A DNA stretch of 64,000 nt from Berberis thunbergii (lineage: Eukaryota > Streptophyta > Magnoliopsida > Ranunculales > Berberidaceae). The stretch spans positions 124,001 to 188,000 of the forward strand of contig QNQO01000671.1 of assembly GCA_003290165.1 (NCBI GenBank). Direction: 5' to 3'. Made by a program: the position numbers and the translations under genes. Numbering within the stretch: position 1 is the stretch's first letter; each line of letters opens with the position of its first letter. The notes under the pieces were generated by a model. That model was not told where the DNA came from. It ran no database searches and saw only the letters and a program-made list of their open reading frames with translations. This document shows, one piece after another, positions 10,177 through 22,600 of the stretch.

Positions 10177-13100
10177 ATGGCTGGCAGTGCCAACACTGCT
10201 CAGATAGGTTCTTCTGGGGCAGGAGTGACTGAGACAAATGCATCTCCACTGCCTGGGCTGAATACCACCCAGTGGCAGACACTTCTTCAGATGCTGGGTG
10301 GGTCAAAATCCGCAACGACAGATAAGATGATTGGTACGCCTTGGATTATTGACACGGGAGCTTCGAATCACATGACTGGCACGATCGGGGATCTCCGTGA
10401 CTTAAGGGAGATTGCTCAATGTCCCGTGGGATTGCCAGATGGGAGTAGCGCTATCGCCACTAAGGAGGGGACGATCCTTCTTGACAGAAATTTCTGTTTG
10501 CAAAATGTTCTTTATGTGCCAGGGCTAACTTGCAATTTAATTTCTGTGTCGCAATTGACTGATCATTATAACTGTTTTGTCCAATTCACTAATGATCTGT
10601 GAGTTATACAGGACCGCACTTCGAGGATGCTGATTGGTGCGGGTGAACGACGCGATGGACTCTATTACTTCCGAGGGCTGCCACAGGTTCACGCAATAAA
10701 GGCCAATAGTGTGGTGTCTCTTGATCTATGGCACCAGCGACTGGGTCATCCATCTCTACAGGTAACAAAGTTAGTTCCCGACGTCAGTTTTAGTGAAAAG
10801 AAAAATCGCTTGAATAAAAACTGTGACGTCTGCCAGAGGGCAAAGCAAAGTAGAGATAAGTTTCCTGTTAGTGAACATAAAGCTTCGACTATTTTTGAAC
10901 TTATTCACACTGATTTATGGGGACCTTATCGAACAACTTCTTCCTGTGGTGCTTCTTATTTTTTGACCATTGTTGATGATTTTTCCCGTGCTGTATGGAT
11001 TTATTTACTTGTTGATAAGAAAGAGGTCTCCCGTACTCTTCAAATGTTTTTCTCGATGGTTAAGAGACAATTTGATAAAGAGGTAAAAATTTTGAGGAGT
11101 GATAACGGCACTGAATTCACTTGCCTGCGACAATATTTTCTTGATCATGGGATTGTTTTTCAAACGTCCTGTGTGGGAACACCTCAACAAAATGGGCGGG
11201 TTGAACGGAAACACCAACATATTTTGAACGTAGCTCGGGCGCTGCGTTTTCAGGGCTCTCTTCCTATTGAATTTTGGTGAGAATGTGTCTTGACGGCTGG
11301 ATACTTGATAAATAGGACTCCCTCCTTGGTTTTGAATGGGAAAACACCTTATAGTGTCTTGTATGGCAGCACACCAACTTACGATCACTTGCGCATTTTG
11401 GGGTCCTTGTGTTATGCGCATGTGCAGACAGGGGATAAGTTTGCCAGTAGAAGTCGAAGGTGCGTCTTTGTTGGGTACCCTTATGGAAAAAAGGGGTGGC
11501 GTTTGTATGACTTGGAGAAACAAGATTTCTTTGTTTTTCGTAATGTTGTATTCTCGGAAGGAGTTTTTCCCTTTGCAGATAATTTTAATTTAGACCACGA
11601 TGGTCTGCCTAATATCGAGGCGGTTCAAGAGGACTGTGAGGAGACATCTACACCTGTTTTGAGGGGGGGTGCCGATGAGTGTGTACAGCCGGATAGGACT
11701 GCTGGGCAGTCGGCTAGTGCCGAGGAGTTTGTTCAGCCAAATAGGGCTGCTGGGCAGTCGGTGTGTGCCGAGGATGGGGCAAATGCTGGTGTCGAGGCGT
11801 TTGTACAGCCGGATGAGGCTGCAGGGCAGCCGATTTGTGCGACCCAGGAGGACAACCCGGACGCAAGTCAGGAAGATGTGTTGGGCAGGGGTCAACGCAG
11901 AAGACAAGCCTCGATACGACTCAGTGATTATGTTACTCATACCATTCGGAAAATGAGTCCATCCGTACCTCCTTCACCCGTACCACGGCATTCCTCAGGT
12001 ACACCCTATCCCATAGCACATTATGTGAATTGTGATAATTTTTCTATGCGACATAGACATTTTCTTGCAGCCTTGACAACAAATCGGGAACCTGTGTGCT
12101 ATTCTGAGGTCGTGAAAGACAGCCGCTGGAGGGATGCCATGCGACGAGAAATTGAGGCTCTTGAGATTAATGAAACCTGGGTTGTAACAGAATTGCCACC
12201 AAGAAAGAAAGTTCTCGGATGCAAGTGGGTATACAAAATCAAGTATCACTCTGATGGTACCATTGAGCGATTGAAGGCTCGGCTGGTTATTCTTGGGAAT
12301 CATCAAATTGAAGGAGTTGATTATACAGAGACTTTTGCTCCAGTAGCTAAAATGGTTACAGTACGGGTTTTTCTTGCCGTTGCGGCTGCCAAGAATTGGG
12401 AAGTCCATCAGATGGATGTTCATAATGCATTTCTACATGGTGATCTTACGGAGGAGGTATACATGAAATTACCACCCGATTTTCAGGTGGGGACTTCTGG
12501 AGAGGTGTGCAAGCTTAGAAAATCATTATACGGGCTGAAGCAGGCACCCCGCTGCTGGTTTGCTAAACTGTCGACTGCTTTGAAGAATTATGGTTTTCGG
12601 CAATCTTATTCAGATTATTCTTTGTTTACTCTACAAAGAGGTGCGGTTCAGCTCAGTGTTCTTGTCTATGTCGACGACCTTATCATCTCTGGGCGTAATC
12701 CGGGGGATATACAGAAATTCAAGGGTTACCTCAGTGTTTGTTTCCATATGAAAGATCTGGGTCCTTTAAAGTATTTCTTGGGGGTTGAAGTGGCACGCGG
12801 ACCAGATGGGTTTGTGCTTTGTCAACGCAAATACGCGCTAGATATCATCTCTGAGGCCGGATTGCTAGGGGCAAGGCCCGCGGCGGTGCCATTGGAACAG
12901 AATCATCGACTCGCCTTGTCCAAGTGTCCAGAGCTCGCTGACCCGGAGCCTTACCGTCGCTTGGTGGGACGGCTAATTTATTTGTGTTTCACTCGACCCG
13001 AATTATCTTATAGTGTTCATGTTTTATCTCAATTTATGCAACATCCTCGGGCGGACCAATGGGAAGCTGCTTTGCGGGTGGTTCGGTACTTAAAAGGTAA

Positions 13101-13623
13101 TCCAGGTCAAGGTATACATTTGAGTAGTAAGTGTGACTTGCAGTTACATGGGTGGTGTGACGCTGATTGGGCCGGATGCCCTTTGACTCGGCGGTCCCTC
13201 ACTGGTTGGTTGGTGTTCCTTGGGAACTCGCCGGTATCTTGGAAGACAAAGAAGCAACATACAGTATCTCGCTCCTCCGCAGAGGCGGAATATAGGTCTA
13301 TGGCTATGACTACATGTGAGTTGAAATGGCTTAAAGCTATTTTAGCTAGCCTCGGGATGCCTCACACACGTCCTATGTCTCTTCATTGTGATAGTCAGGC
13401 GGCTCTCCATATATCTCAAAATCCTGTTTTTCATGAACGGACAAAACATATTGAGGTCGATTGTCACTTTGTCCGTGATGAAATTGTTGCTGGACATATC
13501 AATCCCACATTTGTCCCATCCAATGAGCAACTCGCTGACATTTTCACAAAAGCATTGGGCAAACGACAATATGAGTATCTACTTCGCAAGTTGGGCATAC
13601 GAGATCTCCATGCACCAACTTGA
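10177..13623 (+). pseudogene. Copia-1 pol (protease, integrase, RT, RNase H) with two nonsense codons
   Basis: One reading frame runs through the interval, broken by TGA at 10600-10602 and at 11278-11280; each is one base from a sense codon. Order: protease active site DTGASNHMTG (residue ~59); HHCC zinc region (WHQRLGHPSLQ...CDVCQRAK); integrase with HTDLWGPY, LRSDNGTEF and TPQQNGRVERKH for the DDE triad; RT with KWVYKIKY, MDVHNAFLHGDL and YVDDLIISG; RNase H with CDADWAGCP, SSAEAEYRSM and HCDSQAALH. The N-terminus lacks gag. The stop at 13621-13623 adjoins the polypurine tract. It is on the plus strand with the LTRs. Confidence 0.93.
11680..11843 (+). repeat. Three-fold peptide repeat in the integrase-RT linker of Copia-1
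   Basis: Three imperfect in-frame repeats encode a VQP(D/N)-x-(T/A)AGQ unit followed by (S/P)-x-CA-type residues. They lie in the usually variable linker between integrase and RT. The repeats are diverged in both DNA and protein, so they are older than the insertion itself. Confidence 0.75.
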
Positions 13624-13630
13624 GGGGGGG
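13618..13630 (+). other. Copia-1 polypurine tract
   Basis: ACTTGAGGGGGGG lies immediately upstream of the 3' LTR; this is the plus-strand priming site for reverse transcription. It overlaps the pol stop codon. Confidence 0.85.
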
Positions 13631-13854
13631 TATTGAGAATATATTACGAATATCCTGATTGATTGGGAATATTTGTATTAGGAAAGTTGATTATAGAGTC
13701 AATATTGTATAATAGTTTTAAGGAAATTAACAGATTATATTGTGAATATTCTCACAATATTCTCTGGATTAGTTTGTATATAAACAGGTGATTGTGAATG
13801 AAAAAGATAAGACAATACACACAAATCAATTCCTTTGTGTCTAATATTTCATCA
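13631..13854 (+). repeat. Copia-1 3' LTR
   Basis: Matches the 5' LTR over 224 bp with two differences (GTTGATTATA versus GTTGCTTATA; GATTGTGAAT versus GATTATGAAT). Confidence 0.93.
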
Positions 13855-13859
13855 AATAT

Positions 13860-15420
13860 GTTTGTTATGTCGTAACAACTTGGAGTAATGGTATTTATAT
13901 GTATGTCAACATTAGGCTGGAATGCTCAAAACATAAATTGAGAGTCAAGTTGATGGTTGTACAACAGTACGAGTGTTAATACTGCTACATTATTCTCCTC
14001 ATTTGAATTTCTGTTCCATAGGTCATGAGGGAGCCCAAGAATGCTCAGGGTAAACAATACCAGAAGATGTTCAGTATGAATGACGTAAGTTTTTGTTCCT
14101 TTGCATCTTCCTGATAAGCATGTATATTGTTAGAGGTGAGTTTTTGTTGAAATGTTAGTACCCAATTTTAAGTGAAAGGTTTGTATTTTTTAGCTTGGAT
14201 AGAATGATTGGTATTGGTTATGTGGATTGAAGCTTGAGCAATTGTGTGTGACAATTGCTGCTTTGGAGGGTTTTGTTGAACTCAACTTGGAAATTGGGCA
14301 GGTTTGGTGTTGAACTTCTCATTTTGATTAATGGGTGTTTGGTAAAATTTTGTATTTAATTGGAAGTTTTTGTCCTTTAAACAGGATGCTACCCCATCCA
14401 AATTTGCAGATAAAGTTTTTCAACTTTGAGAACCAGTCCAGAAGGCAATGAGTTGAAAGGACTGGATTGTCAGGTTAAAGCTATTAAGGGACTGGTTGAG
14501 CTTTTACTTGGGAATACTGAAACAAGTAAGACTGATATAGTATAGATATTTTTTCCTTTGTTTTGAGAATTTATTGTGAATATGTAGATGTTTACTTCTT
14601 TATTCAGTTGAATCTTGTTTTGGAGAAGCACATGAGGGTACGGGTTGCACTGGTAAGGTTAGGCCATTTACTGACCTTTTCGTGATGTTCATAATTTGTG
14701 CTATAATATAATATAATTTGTTCTAGCCCTTTTTTATTAGAGTAGTTGGGTTTCATTGTTGTTATTGTTGTTGTGATATTTTTTGTTGTTGCTGTTGCTC
14801 TTGTAGGCTGTGGTGAGGTATCTTTCACTACATTGGCAGCTTCGGAGAGAAGGGTTAAATTTCATTACATCTCTTGGCAAAACAGCTTGTTGCTGCAGCC
14901 ATGGGTGGGAAAATTTTCCTCTCCTCTAAGTACGAGGGTACACTCTGAGCCTCTTTTCTTTGCTTTGCTTTATTTTGGTTTGGGTACATGCAGGCAGTTT
15001 GGAAGGTCTGTGTCAAAAGGGTTGTTGGGGTTTCTTTTGTACTTCAACCCCTTTGCATAGACAACCATTATCTGTCCCATGGTGGTGTTTGGCGTCCTTT
15101 CCTATGTCTGAAAAAAGGAGATTCTGAGCCTAGTTGATAGTCGTCCCCTCTCTCCACTCACACACATATACATATTTTCTTTCTGGAGGAGGATGAAAGT
15201 GAAACTTGTGGGTGAAAATAGTAACTCCTATTCTCTCATTAGTTTAAGTATGAGACTTTGGAAAGATCAGTCAGATGGGTGGTTGTTTGCCAATCCTATC
15301 TGCACTGATTTCAAAGTCTATGATTCAATACATTCGATACAAAATAAACAACTCTTATGTTTGGATGATGATGTTGTTCTTGTAGGCTGTGCTGAGAAAT
15401 GTGAGGTTCTGTTTTGATTT
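13860..15420 (+). other. Gene-like DNA with unrecognised exon-like stretches
   Basis: Several short plus-strand stretches look exon-like. 14022-14083 ends at GTAAGT. 14230-14300 encodes LEQLCVTIAALEGFVELN and ends at a possible donor. 14386-14526 encodes ATPSKFADKVFQ and then, after a frame change, LDCQVKAIKGLVELLLGN. ORFs at 14746-15060 and 15193-15417 are of unknown meaning. I do not recognise the product. It may be the continuation of the possible gene begun near 6900, with Copia-1 inserted in an intron, or another captured fragment set. Confidence 0.3.
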
Positions 15421-18400
15421 TTTGATTTTTGTGGGTTTTGTATTGATTAAAAAACAAAGATCACTGCACAACACAATGTAAGTGGGCTGATTGCTCTGAC
15501 ATACATAAGAGTTTTCTGAAGCACATTATCTCATATATTTCATACTTCTACACCTGAGTACCAGTATCTAATTCTGAAAGCATGAAGCTTACACAAGTGA
15601 ATTGTCCATATAGAAGTTCAAGTAATCAATAACAAATTTCACATAAAAAAAATAATCTGACGTGTTTCGCTACCTTAACTGTCAGCATTTGTTCAATTTT
15701 CTGAAAATGACAAAATCTCCACACTGTCTGATTTCATTGACTGCATCTACAATATCTGATTTTGATTTCATTGACTGCATCTATACTATCTGATTTCATT
15801 GACTACAGTCACTGCAAACGTGTTTATGCTACCTAATTAGTGCAACTACTTAGTTATTTGCATATGAACCAAATGATCAGTTTAGGTTATTTGATCCAGG
15901 GGAACCCAGGCAAACCCCTTGTCCATATACTCAGAAAGCCAGTGATCCAGGTGAACACATGACATCCCTTGTTATCTTTATAATGTTTACAATGTGTTTG
16001 GTAAACTTGTTGTACTGTTTCATTTATGTTGAGACTTGAGAGTTTAACAAATCATTCAACTGAGTTCACTGTGACAATCGGAAATAAAGTTGGTGTAAGA
16101 AAAAAGAAAAAATCGAACTTATTACATTGCTTTGAGTTATGAACTACAAGTCTAACTTGTTACGTGTTAATTTGAATTATTACCTATTACACTTTTAGAT
16201 TTTAGCTATTTGTTCAAGCTTCCATTTTTGCAGAGAACTTGGGAAATAGCGAAATTGGCAGCTATATTGGACCATGTTGGTATGTTTCTCTAATTAAACC
16301 TTAATCAATGGTAAGTTTTGGCAATGGCATCATAGCTCATTCAGATTACATTACTATGTCTATGCTTAATTTTGTGGTAGCCAAACTTGCTAATGGAATA
16401 TAATTAAGGTTGCATGCATGTACTTGATTGATTTATAGTCTGGGATTGTTATCAAAATTTGAGATTTGTGACCATGGAGGTCGAATATGTTGCATTGGTT
16501 CAATTGTTGTGAGTTTTGACAGTTTGGAGATTTGTCTAGTTTGCTTGGTTTTCCATAGCCATAGAAGAAATTTGCTATAAGTTGCTATAACTAGGATAAT
16601 TATGATGGTTTCAAATTATTTGGTGGATTGAATTAGATTTGACTACCCATTTTGATTTAGCACCTTAAATGTGGACTTCTTTAACTGTTCTATGCATGGT
16701 AGATATGGAATGATAAGTGTTATATATAGCTTAGTTGTTAGATTAGGCTTGGTCGTAATGATTCTGGTCTGATACCCCTTTTACCCAATTTTGCTGGAAA
16801 ATAAATAAATAAATTTTGTTTAGTTTTTTGGTGAGATCGTTTCATCACCTTTGTTTTATTATGGATTATATATGTTGATTACTGGTACCTTCTTACTTAT
16901 ATGGATATGCAATGTGCCATTGTTTATATTTAACATTGTCTGTGTTTTGTTGTGTATGATTTTTCTTATTGCTATGTATTAATAAGATGAATGGTGTATT
17001 GTAGGGATACGTTGGGTCAATGATGCAGGGAGATGATGTCCAATATGAAATTATTGAGAGCTTGGAACATTTTTTTAGTTTTCTTGGTGTTAGCATACTA
17101 ATGATGTACTTGATACATGTATTTTTTTTTATTATAAATACTGATCCAATATGAGAAATGATGTTATAATTGACTGCAACTATTTCACTTTGTAATGGTA
17201 GCAAGACTATTTTAATTTGGGTATTAACATTGGTATTTCAATATTTGAGTTTTATAATCTCATTGGATGTCATTCACTTGTTGATACTTTATTTATTTAA
17301 TTAAAAACAAATAAAATTTTACATATTGATTTTTGTAAAAATAAAAAAAATTGTAACACGTCGTGGTGTTGTTAATATTTGAATATCGTAACATGCTATA
17401 GTGCCATTAGTAATCTTGGACAAGTGTTATGAAATTTGAAGTTTGTACATGTCGAAGTGTTGCTAATATTTGTAATGCCATGATTTACAAGATTTTTGTG
17501 GTGTTATAAATTTTTCAAGAAATAAAGCTAGTGTATTACAAATTGCCTTTTATGGTGCAGTGTCTAGTAGACAACATGTCAAAACTTTATATTGTTGATG
17601 GTTAGTTATATTCTTTTTGTATTATTTTAGCATATCTTACAGTTTTATAGTTTCCCATGCATACTAATCCCATCTCTTATACTTGTTTCTAGGATTGAAT
17701 TAGATATCCTTGTGCAAAATTATAATGTCTTGCTTGAAATGTTCTGCATAATTGAGTTTCATTTTTAAAAGTGATTTCTAAGCTGACTTGCAGGGAATTA
17801 GCTAGGATTGAATGTGCTTAATGTACCATAAGTTCAAAACCCTACATGCGCAAGGGAGTGTTATAAATTCTTCATTGTCAGGTACCCCAACACAATTTTT
17901 ATCATAAGAGTATATCTCACACTCAGTTGGCAAGTGTTACAAGCTTATTTGATGGTACTCCATACCTACACCTACTTGGAGCCGATTTCTTTTACGCCAA
18001 ATCAAGCGTTGGGATCAAATTGGTATTTTGAAATCAGTTTCGAAGGTTTATTCAATTCTTGATTTGAGAAAACAACAAGTGGGCTTGCCTAAATTTACAA
18101 ACCCTGGAATCTCTTTTGAAAACATGCAAGTTAAGAAAATATTTCAAGCAATGACATAGATAACCATGGGTAAGAGAAAGTAAAGAGGGATTAAGAGACA
18201 ATACCACACAATACAAAGAGATGATGAGGTTCCGCTAAATTGGGATTTTGATTGGCCACAATTGGCTAATTGCACGCCACAGGCTTCTTTTACTGTATAC
18301 CCACGAAATAGAGTACGAAGTTTCATTTAACGAGATCCAACTCTCTCGAAACTGCAAGCATGACCTCAGAAAGTGAAAACTAGTTCAGAATAGGCCTTCG

Positions 18401-19104
18401 ACAAGTACTAAAAAAACAATTTTTTTTTTTAATTTGCAAAACAAGCAGATGTCGAAGGGACCCTACCCTTTTATTGGTCAATTAAAAACTAAAACTAAAT
18501 AATGGGAAAGGAAATTCCCTTACCCAAAAAGGCCAAACAAAACAACATTAACACTCTGCCACCACAAAAAACGAGAATCATACTCCTCATTACATCACTA
18601 TCTTACATAAATAAACTGCTGAGCATTTCCATCACTAGCTTGTTAGTTTCCTTATCTAAAGGGAGGAAGAATTTCACATGACCTTCTTGGGATGTTAATC
18701 ACAGAGTTGCATCCCTTGTCTAAAAATATCTCTGAAATAGATGGATTAGAGAAGATTTGAACTCAATGTTTCACTTCTTTATAACTTAGAAGTGTTACTT
18801 GAACCTTACAAGTATGAAGGTTTTGGGTGAAAGGACTGGTCTTTCTAGAGCATAGATCTGAAACAAAGAAGTTTGGTCTAACTTAAGCTCACATATAAAC
18901 CCTAGGTTACTCTTTTTGTTCTTATCTTTGAAACTTACTCAACAATGATTAAAAAGAGTATGATTCTTGAGCTCGAAGAGGAGAACTAACTCTTAGAAGT
19001 TGAATCTTTTCTGAATCTATCAAGTTTTCTTAATAAAATTCCAAGTTGTTTAAAACTCAAGGATGGATGCCACTATTTATAGGCCGAAATTGAGGAGACA
19101 TAGT
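15421..19104. other. Non-coding AT-rich DNA
   Basis: No supported gene. 15728-15812 holds three imperfect copies of CTGATTTCATTGACTGCATC. At 17549-17564 TTTTATGGTGCAGTG resembles a decayed CACTA right end (compare TTTTGGTGTAGTG), preceded by TTGCC as in the MITE family here, but I could not find a matching left end. Confidence 0.5.
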
Positions 19105-19364
19105 CAGTGTTCTAAAAATCTCTAAGCGGTAAGCGAGCGATGAGTAAGAGACTAGCGCCTAGAGCCTAGGCGGGGTTTTTTTTATTATAATTTATAAAAG
19201 TTAGGGAGAGTAGCATGTAAATTACTTCCGATTCAATGCCAAGATACATATGCAAAATGTATTAGAAAAATAGTCTTAATATATATTTTCGATCTGGAAA
19301 TAAAAAAATTTCAAAAACTCGCCCAGGTGACAGCCTAGAGCCTAGAAGGATTTTTAGAACACTT
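19105..19364. mobile_element. hAT-type MITE, 260 bp
   Basis: The termini CAGTGTTCTAAAAATC and GGATTTTTAGAACACTT are inverted repeats with one mismatch at the terminal base pair. An 8-bp target duplication GACATAGT flanks the element (19097-19104 and 19365-19372). The 8-bp duplication and the (C/A)AGTG start are typical of the hAT superfamily. The inside carries GCCTAGAGCCTAGGCG-like motifs and no ORF. Confidence 0.88.
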
Positions 19365-20579
19365 GACATAGTTGACTAACTATGCGTCCCCATGTCACCA
19401 TCAAAAGCCAAAACAACTCTTTCAATTGAATGATCACTCTGACCAATTAGCATAGTCGACTACGCAGTGGTTCTTCTTGAAATTTGAATGCTCGACTGCT
19501 CTGTTTGAATTTGCATATTTGGCCGTCTAATGTTGACTTTGATCTTCAATCGACTTTGATTTTTGGCTCGCCTTTGGTTGAGTCTACTTGGTTTTGTTTC
19601 AATGATCAATAGCTACAAATACTAGAGACAACAATTTGATTATGTCTCTAATTAAAAGATTTGAGACAACAAAACACCGTCACTAATGCTTTCGGTAGTT
19701 GACCAAGGGCATAATCATAAAATTTGTGCTTGTGATGGGTAAACTGTGGCAAAATTCAAAAAAAACCGTACCTAATTCAAACGTTTGGAATGGCATATTA
19801 GCTGTCGCTAAGTTTTACAAATAAAAACTAGTTGCTACGGTATAAGCTGACTCCAATGGACTTTTTTGCCAAAAATATATATATACACAAAAAAAAAACT
19901 TCGGGCGCGAATGGATTTACCTAATTTTTCGTCACTCATCTCCCAAGATGAGAGGAGAAGAGCATCTCCTTGAGAGGGGGAACATCTCCTAAGCTAAGAG
20001 GGAAGACCATTTCCCATTTACCTAAGCTCAGAGGGAAGAGCATCACCGGTGAGGAGGTCACCCGCTGAGACGGTGAGGAGCGTCACCCGCTGAACAGTTA
20101 GGAGATTTAGCCACTGAGATAGCATCACCGGTGAGGAGCGTCAACTGCTGAGAGAGAAGAAAAACATCTCCTTCTTCATCTTCTTCAACTTCAAGGTTGA
20201 ATGTGGGTGGGGTTTTTGTTTCTGACAGTGAAAGTGGAAGAAATTTGGGGTTTTTGTGCTCTATTAAGGGTTCAAGGTGAGTAAAAATCAAATCTCTATG
20301 TTGCCCATTTATTGTTGTGCATATTTTTTTCAAATCTTGAATACCCATTTCGGTTAGCTATAGGACTGAATACTCAGTTTAAATTTTGGCTTTGAATACC
20401 CATAAAATTTGAACATTTACAACCATTTGTAAATCCTCATCTCCTGCAAGCAAAAACAAGTAAAAAGATGTTTCAATTCGAGAGTACACACTATGGTTTT
20501 AATATAGTTCTTCAATTAAGTTACTTGCTTTTGTGTTAATAGCTCAAATTTATAGTTGGCATAATCTTCTGCAAGCAAA
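19365..20579. other. Non-coding DNA with short tandem motif
   Basis: 19640-19860 carries scattered GTTGCTACGGT and TGTCGCTAAG motifs resembling decayed CACTA subterminal repeats. 20040-20150 repeats GCATCACCGGTGAGGAGCGTCA-like units, giving the appearance of an ORF on the minus strand (20348-20058) that I do not accept as a gene. Confidence 0.45.
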
Positions 20580-20879
20580 CACTACACCAAATTGGCATAT
20601 TTGTGACAACTTAAAAAATAGTAACACTTTTGAGTTATTACAATCCACCAAACAATTTCAAGTCAAAACTAAATTTAGTCAACAAAATGAAAAATAGCTA
20701 CTCAAAGAAAGTGATACAATAAATTAGACCACCATGAATAATATCACTTGTAAGCCCATACTATTTGTGGTGATACATCGCTTTGTTTGTGAAAATGTGT
20801 AAAATTGCTTTGTGGATTGTTATAGCTAAAAACATTATTATTTTTTGGATTATTACAAAATTGCCAATTTGGTGTAGTG
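20580..20879. mobile_element. CACTA-type MITE, 300 bp (same family as 7509-7816)
   Basis: The termini CACTACACCAAATTGGCA and TGCCAATTTGGTGTAGTG form perfect inverted repeats with a 3-bp target duplication AAA. The inside shares CAATCCACCAAACAATTTCAAG with the copy at 7509. Confidence 0.9.
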
Positions 20880-21269
20880 AAAAAGAAGTAAGCATCCATT
20901 TACTGTAACGCTCCACCAATTAGTGTTCTGATTGTTTCTTGAGGAAACCTGTCAACAACATTTTCCAGTAACTCACAATTGTTCTAAATGTGAAGTGTCA
21001 AACATACTTTACAAACCAAATAATCGAAGATGAGTTGGCATCTCCAAGCTCAATCAAAGATACTTTCAAATATGACAGTTTTATCTAAGCAAAGTATAGA
21101 TTATAAAAATGTACATTTTCTTCAAATGTCTTGATGTTGGGACTGTGATGTATGTGATTTAGATCCAGGGATTTCATCAATGTTGAATGAGCTCCGTCTA
21201 TTTAAAGCACCACCACTTGAATACTAATGATACAATCATACTAGCTCAGTTGTTCTTGATCAAACAGTC
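20880..21269. other. Intergenic DNA before the GDPDL pseudogene
   Basis: No ORF or recognisable repeat. It directly precedes the start of the SHV3-like pseudogene and may include its old promoter. Confidence 0.4.
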
Positions 21270-22521
21270 TTGGGGAAAGATTCAGTTTGTCCACAATGTC
21301 AACGACTTGTATTGTATTTTTTTCTACTTGTTCTAGCTCTACGCTCAGCAACAGTGGCTGCTATAGTCAATGGGAAGAATTCAAGTTCATGGCAGACACT
21401 AAGAGGTTTGCATATTTCTCACTCTCTATATTTTCTAATTTTTTTTCTCTGTTGTAATAGCACTTACCAACCACTTCTGTGAAACAATAACAATTGAGCA
21501 ATTTCTTCTTTCTATTCAAGGAGCAAATGGGAGTGTTTATGGAAACCAAATTCTTTTGCAGGCGAACATTGGTTATTGCTCGAGGTGGCTTTTTCGGGCT
21601 ATTTCCTTCATCTAGTGATGCTTCTTTCAATTTTGCCGTTGACAACAGTTTACAAATCGTGGTTTTCTAGTGCAATGTTCATCTCACAAAAGATGCATTT
21701 GTGATCTGCATACCAAATGTAACGATCAATGGATCTACCTCTATCAAGTTTGTCTACCCAAATGAAAATACGACTTATGTTGTCAATGGACAACCCACCC
21801 TAGGATTGTTCTCCATCGACTAAACCCTAGCCGACTTGCAAAATGTCACCTGTAAGTAACTAGCCAGTTATAAGTTGTTTTGACGTTATTTACGTATCTA
21901 GTTTGGCAACCTAGCATCTGAGAAACATTTAGGTACTAAAGTATATTATTTACATACTAGGTTTGATAACCTCATATTTTTGTAATTGTGTTGCTATTCG
22001 AGATAAATTTTCAATAATGCTTAGGGGTTAGGGTGTATAAATTCATTTGTTCATATTGTCTTAATTTTGAATAACGTTATCATCAGTACAACTCTTAGAA
22101 ATTTCAAAGATTTAAAAAAAAATCTATTTGAGATAAATTTATACGAACAGTGGATGTATAAGTTTAAATCTTACAACGTGAAATTAGTACTTACATATTC
22201 TTTGTTAATTGACAGTAATGCAAGGCGTCACATCACGCACAGAAAAATTTTATGGTAATCTATATACACTGTTCTTACTGTGGAACAAGTTGCAAATATT
22301 AAACCCGGCTTATGGTTGAATATTCGATCAGGTAAGCTAAATTAATTACATTTTTCCGTCTATGCCGAATTTCATCTGAATTCTCATGTGTATTTTCTTG
22401 TCAGGCCATTATGATTTTTCTGAACTCTTTTAATGTCAGTATGATTAACTCTTCGTGCAACATAACCTAAATATGAGAAGCTATGTGCTTTCTGTATCAA
22501 GAAGGATAATAGAGACCTTGA

Positions 22522-22600
22522 CCTTTTGATTGGAGATCAAACCACCTAGATCCTTTGATTGGAGATCAAACCACCTAGATCCTTTGATTGGGGATCAGCC
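22522..22600. repeat. Tandem repeat, 29-30 bp unit, about 2.6 copies
   Basis: CCTTTGATTGGAGATCAAAC-type units repeat within an intron-like part of the GDPDL pseudogene, starting at 22522, 22552 and 22581. Confidence 0.85.

Larger units (their letters stand above)
8911..13854 (+). mobile_element. Copia-1, Ty1/copia LTR retrotransposon, recent and without gag
   Basis: Two 224-bp direct LTRs (8911-9134 and 13631-13854) differ at two positions that I can find. The element is flanked by a perfect 5-bp target duplication AATAT (8906-8910 and 13855-13859). A 12-base primer site follows the 5' LTR directly and a G-rich polypurine tract precedes the 3' LTR. The order PR-INT-RT-RNaseH is the copia order. 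A 1-kb leader with no gag ORF and two in-frame nonsense codons make it defective. LTR identity near 99% implies a recent insertion. Confidence 0.95.

Noticed and set aside
17350..17564. A further CACTA element ending at 17564
   Set aside because: Only one decayed end-like sequence is visible; no matching left end or target duplication found.
20058..20348. Minus-strand ORF of 96 residues with acidic stretch
   Set aside because: It overlaps short tandem repeats, has no recognisable domain, and its composition follows the repeat.
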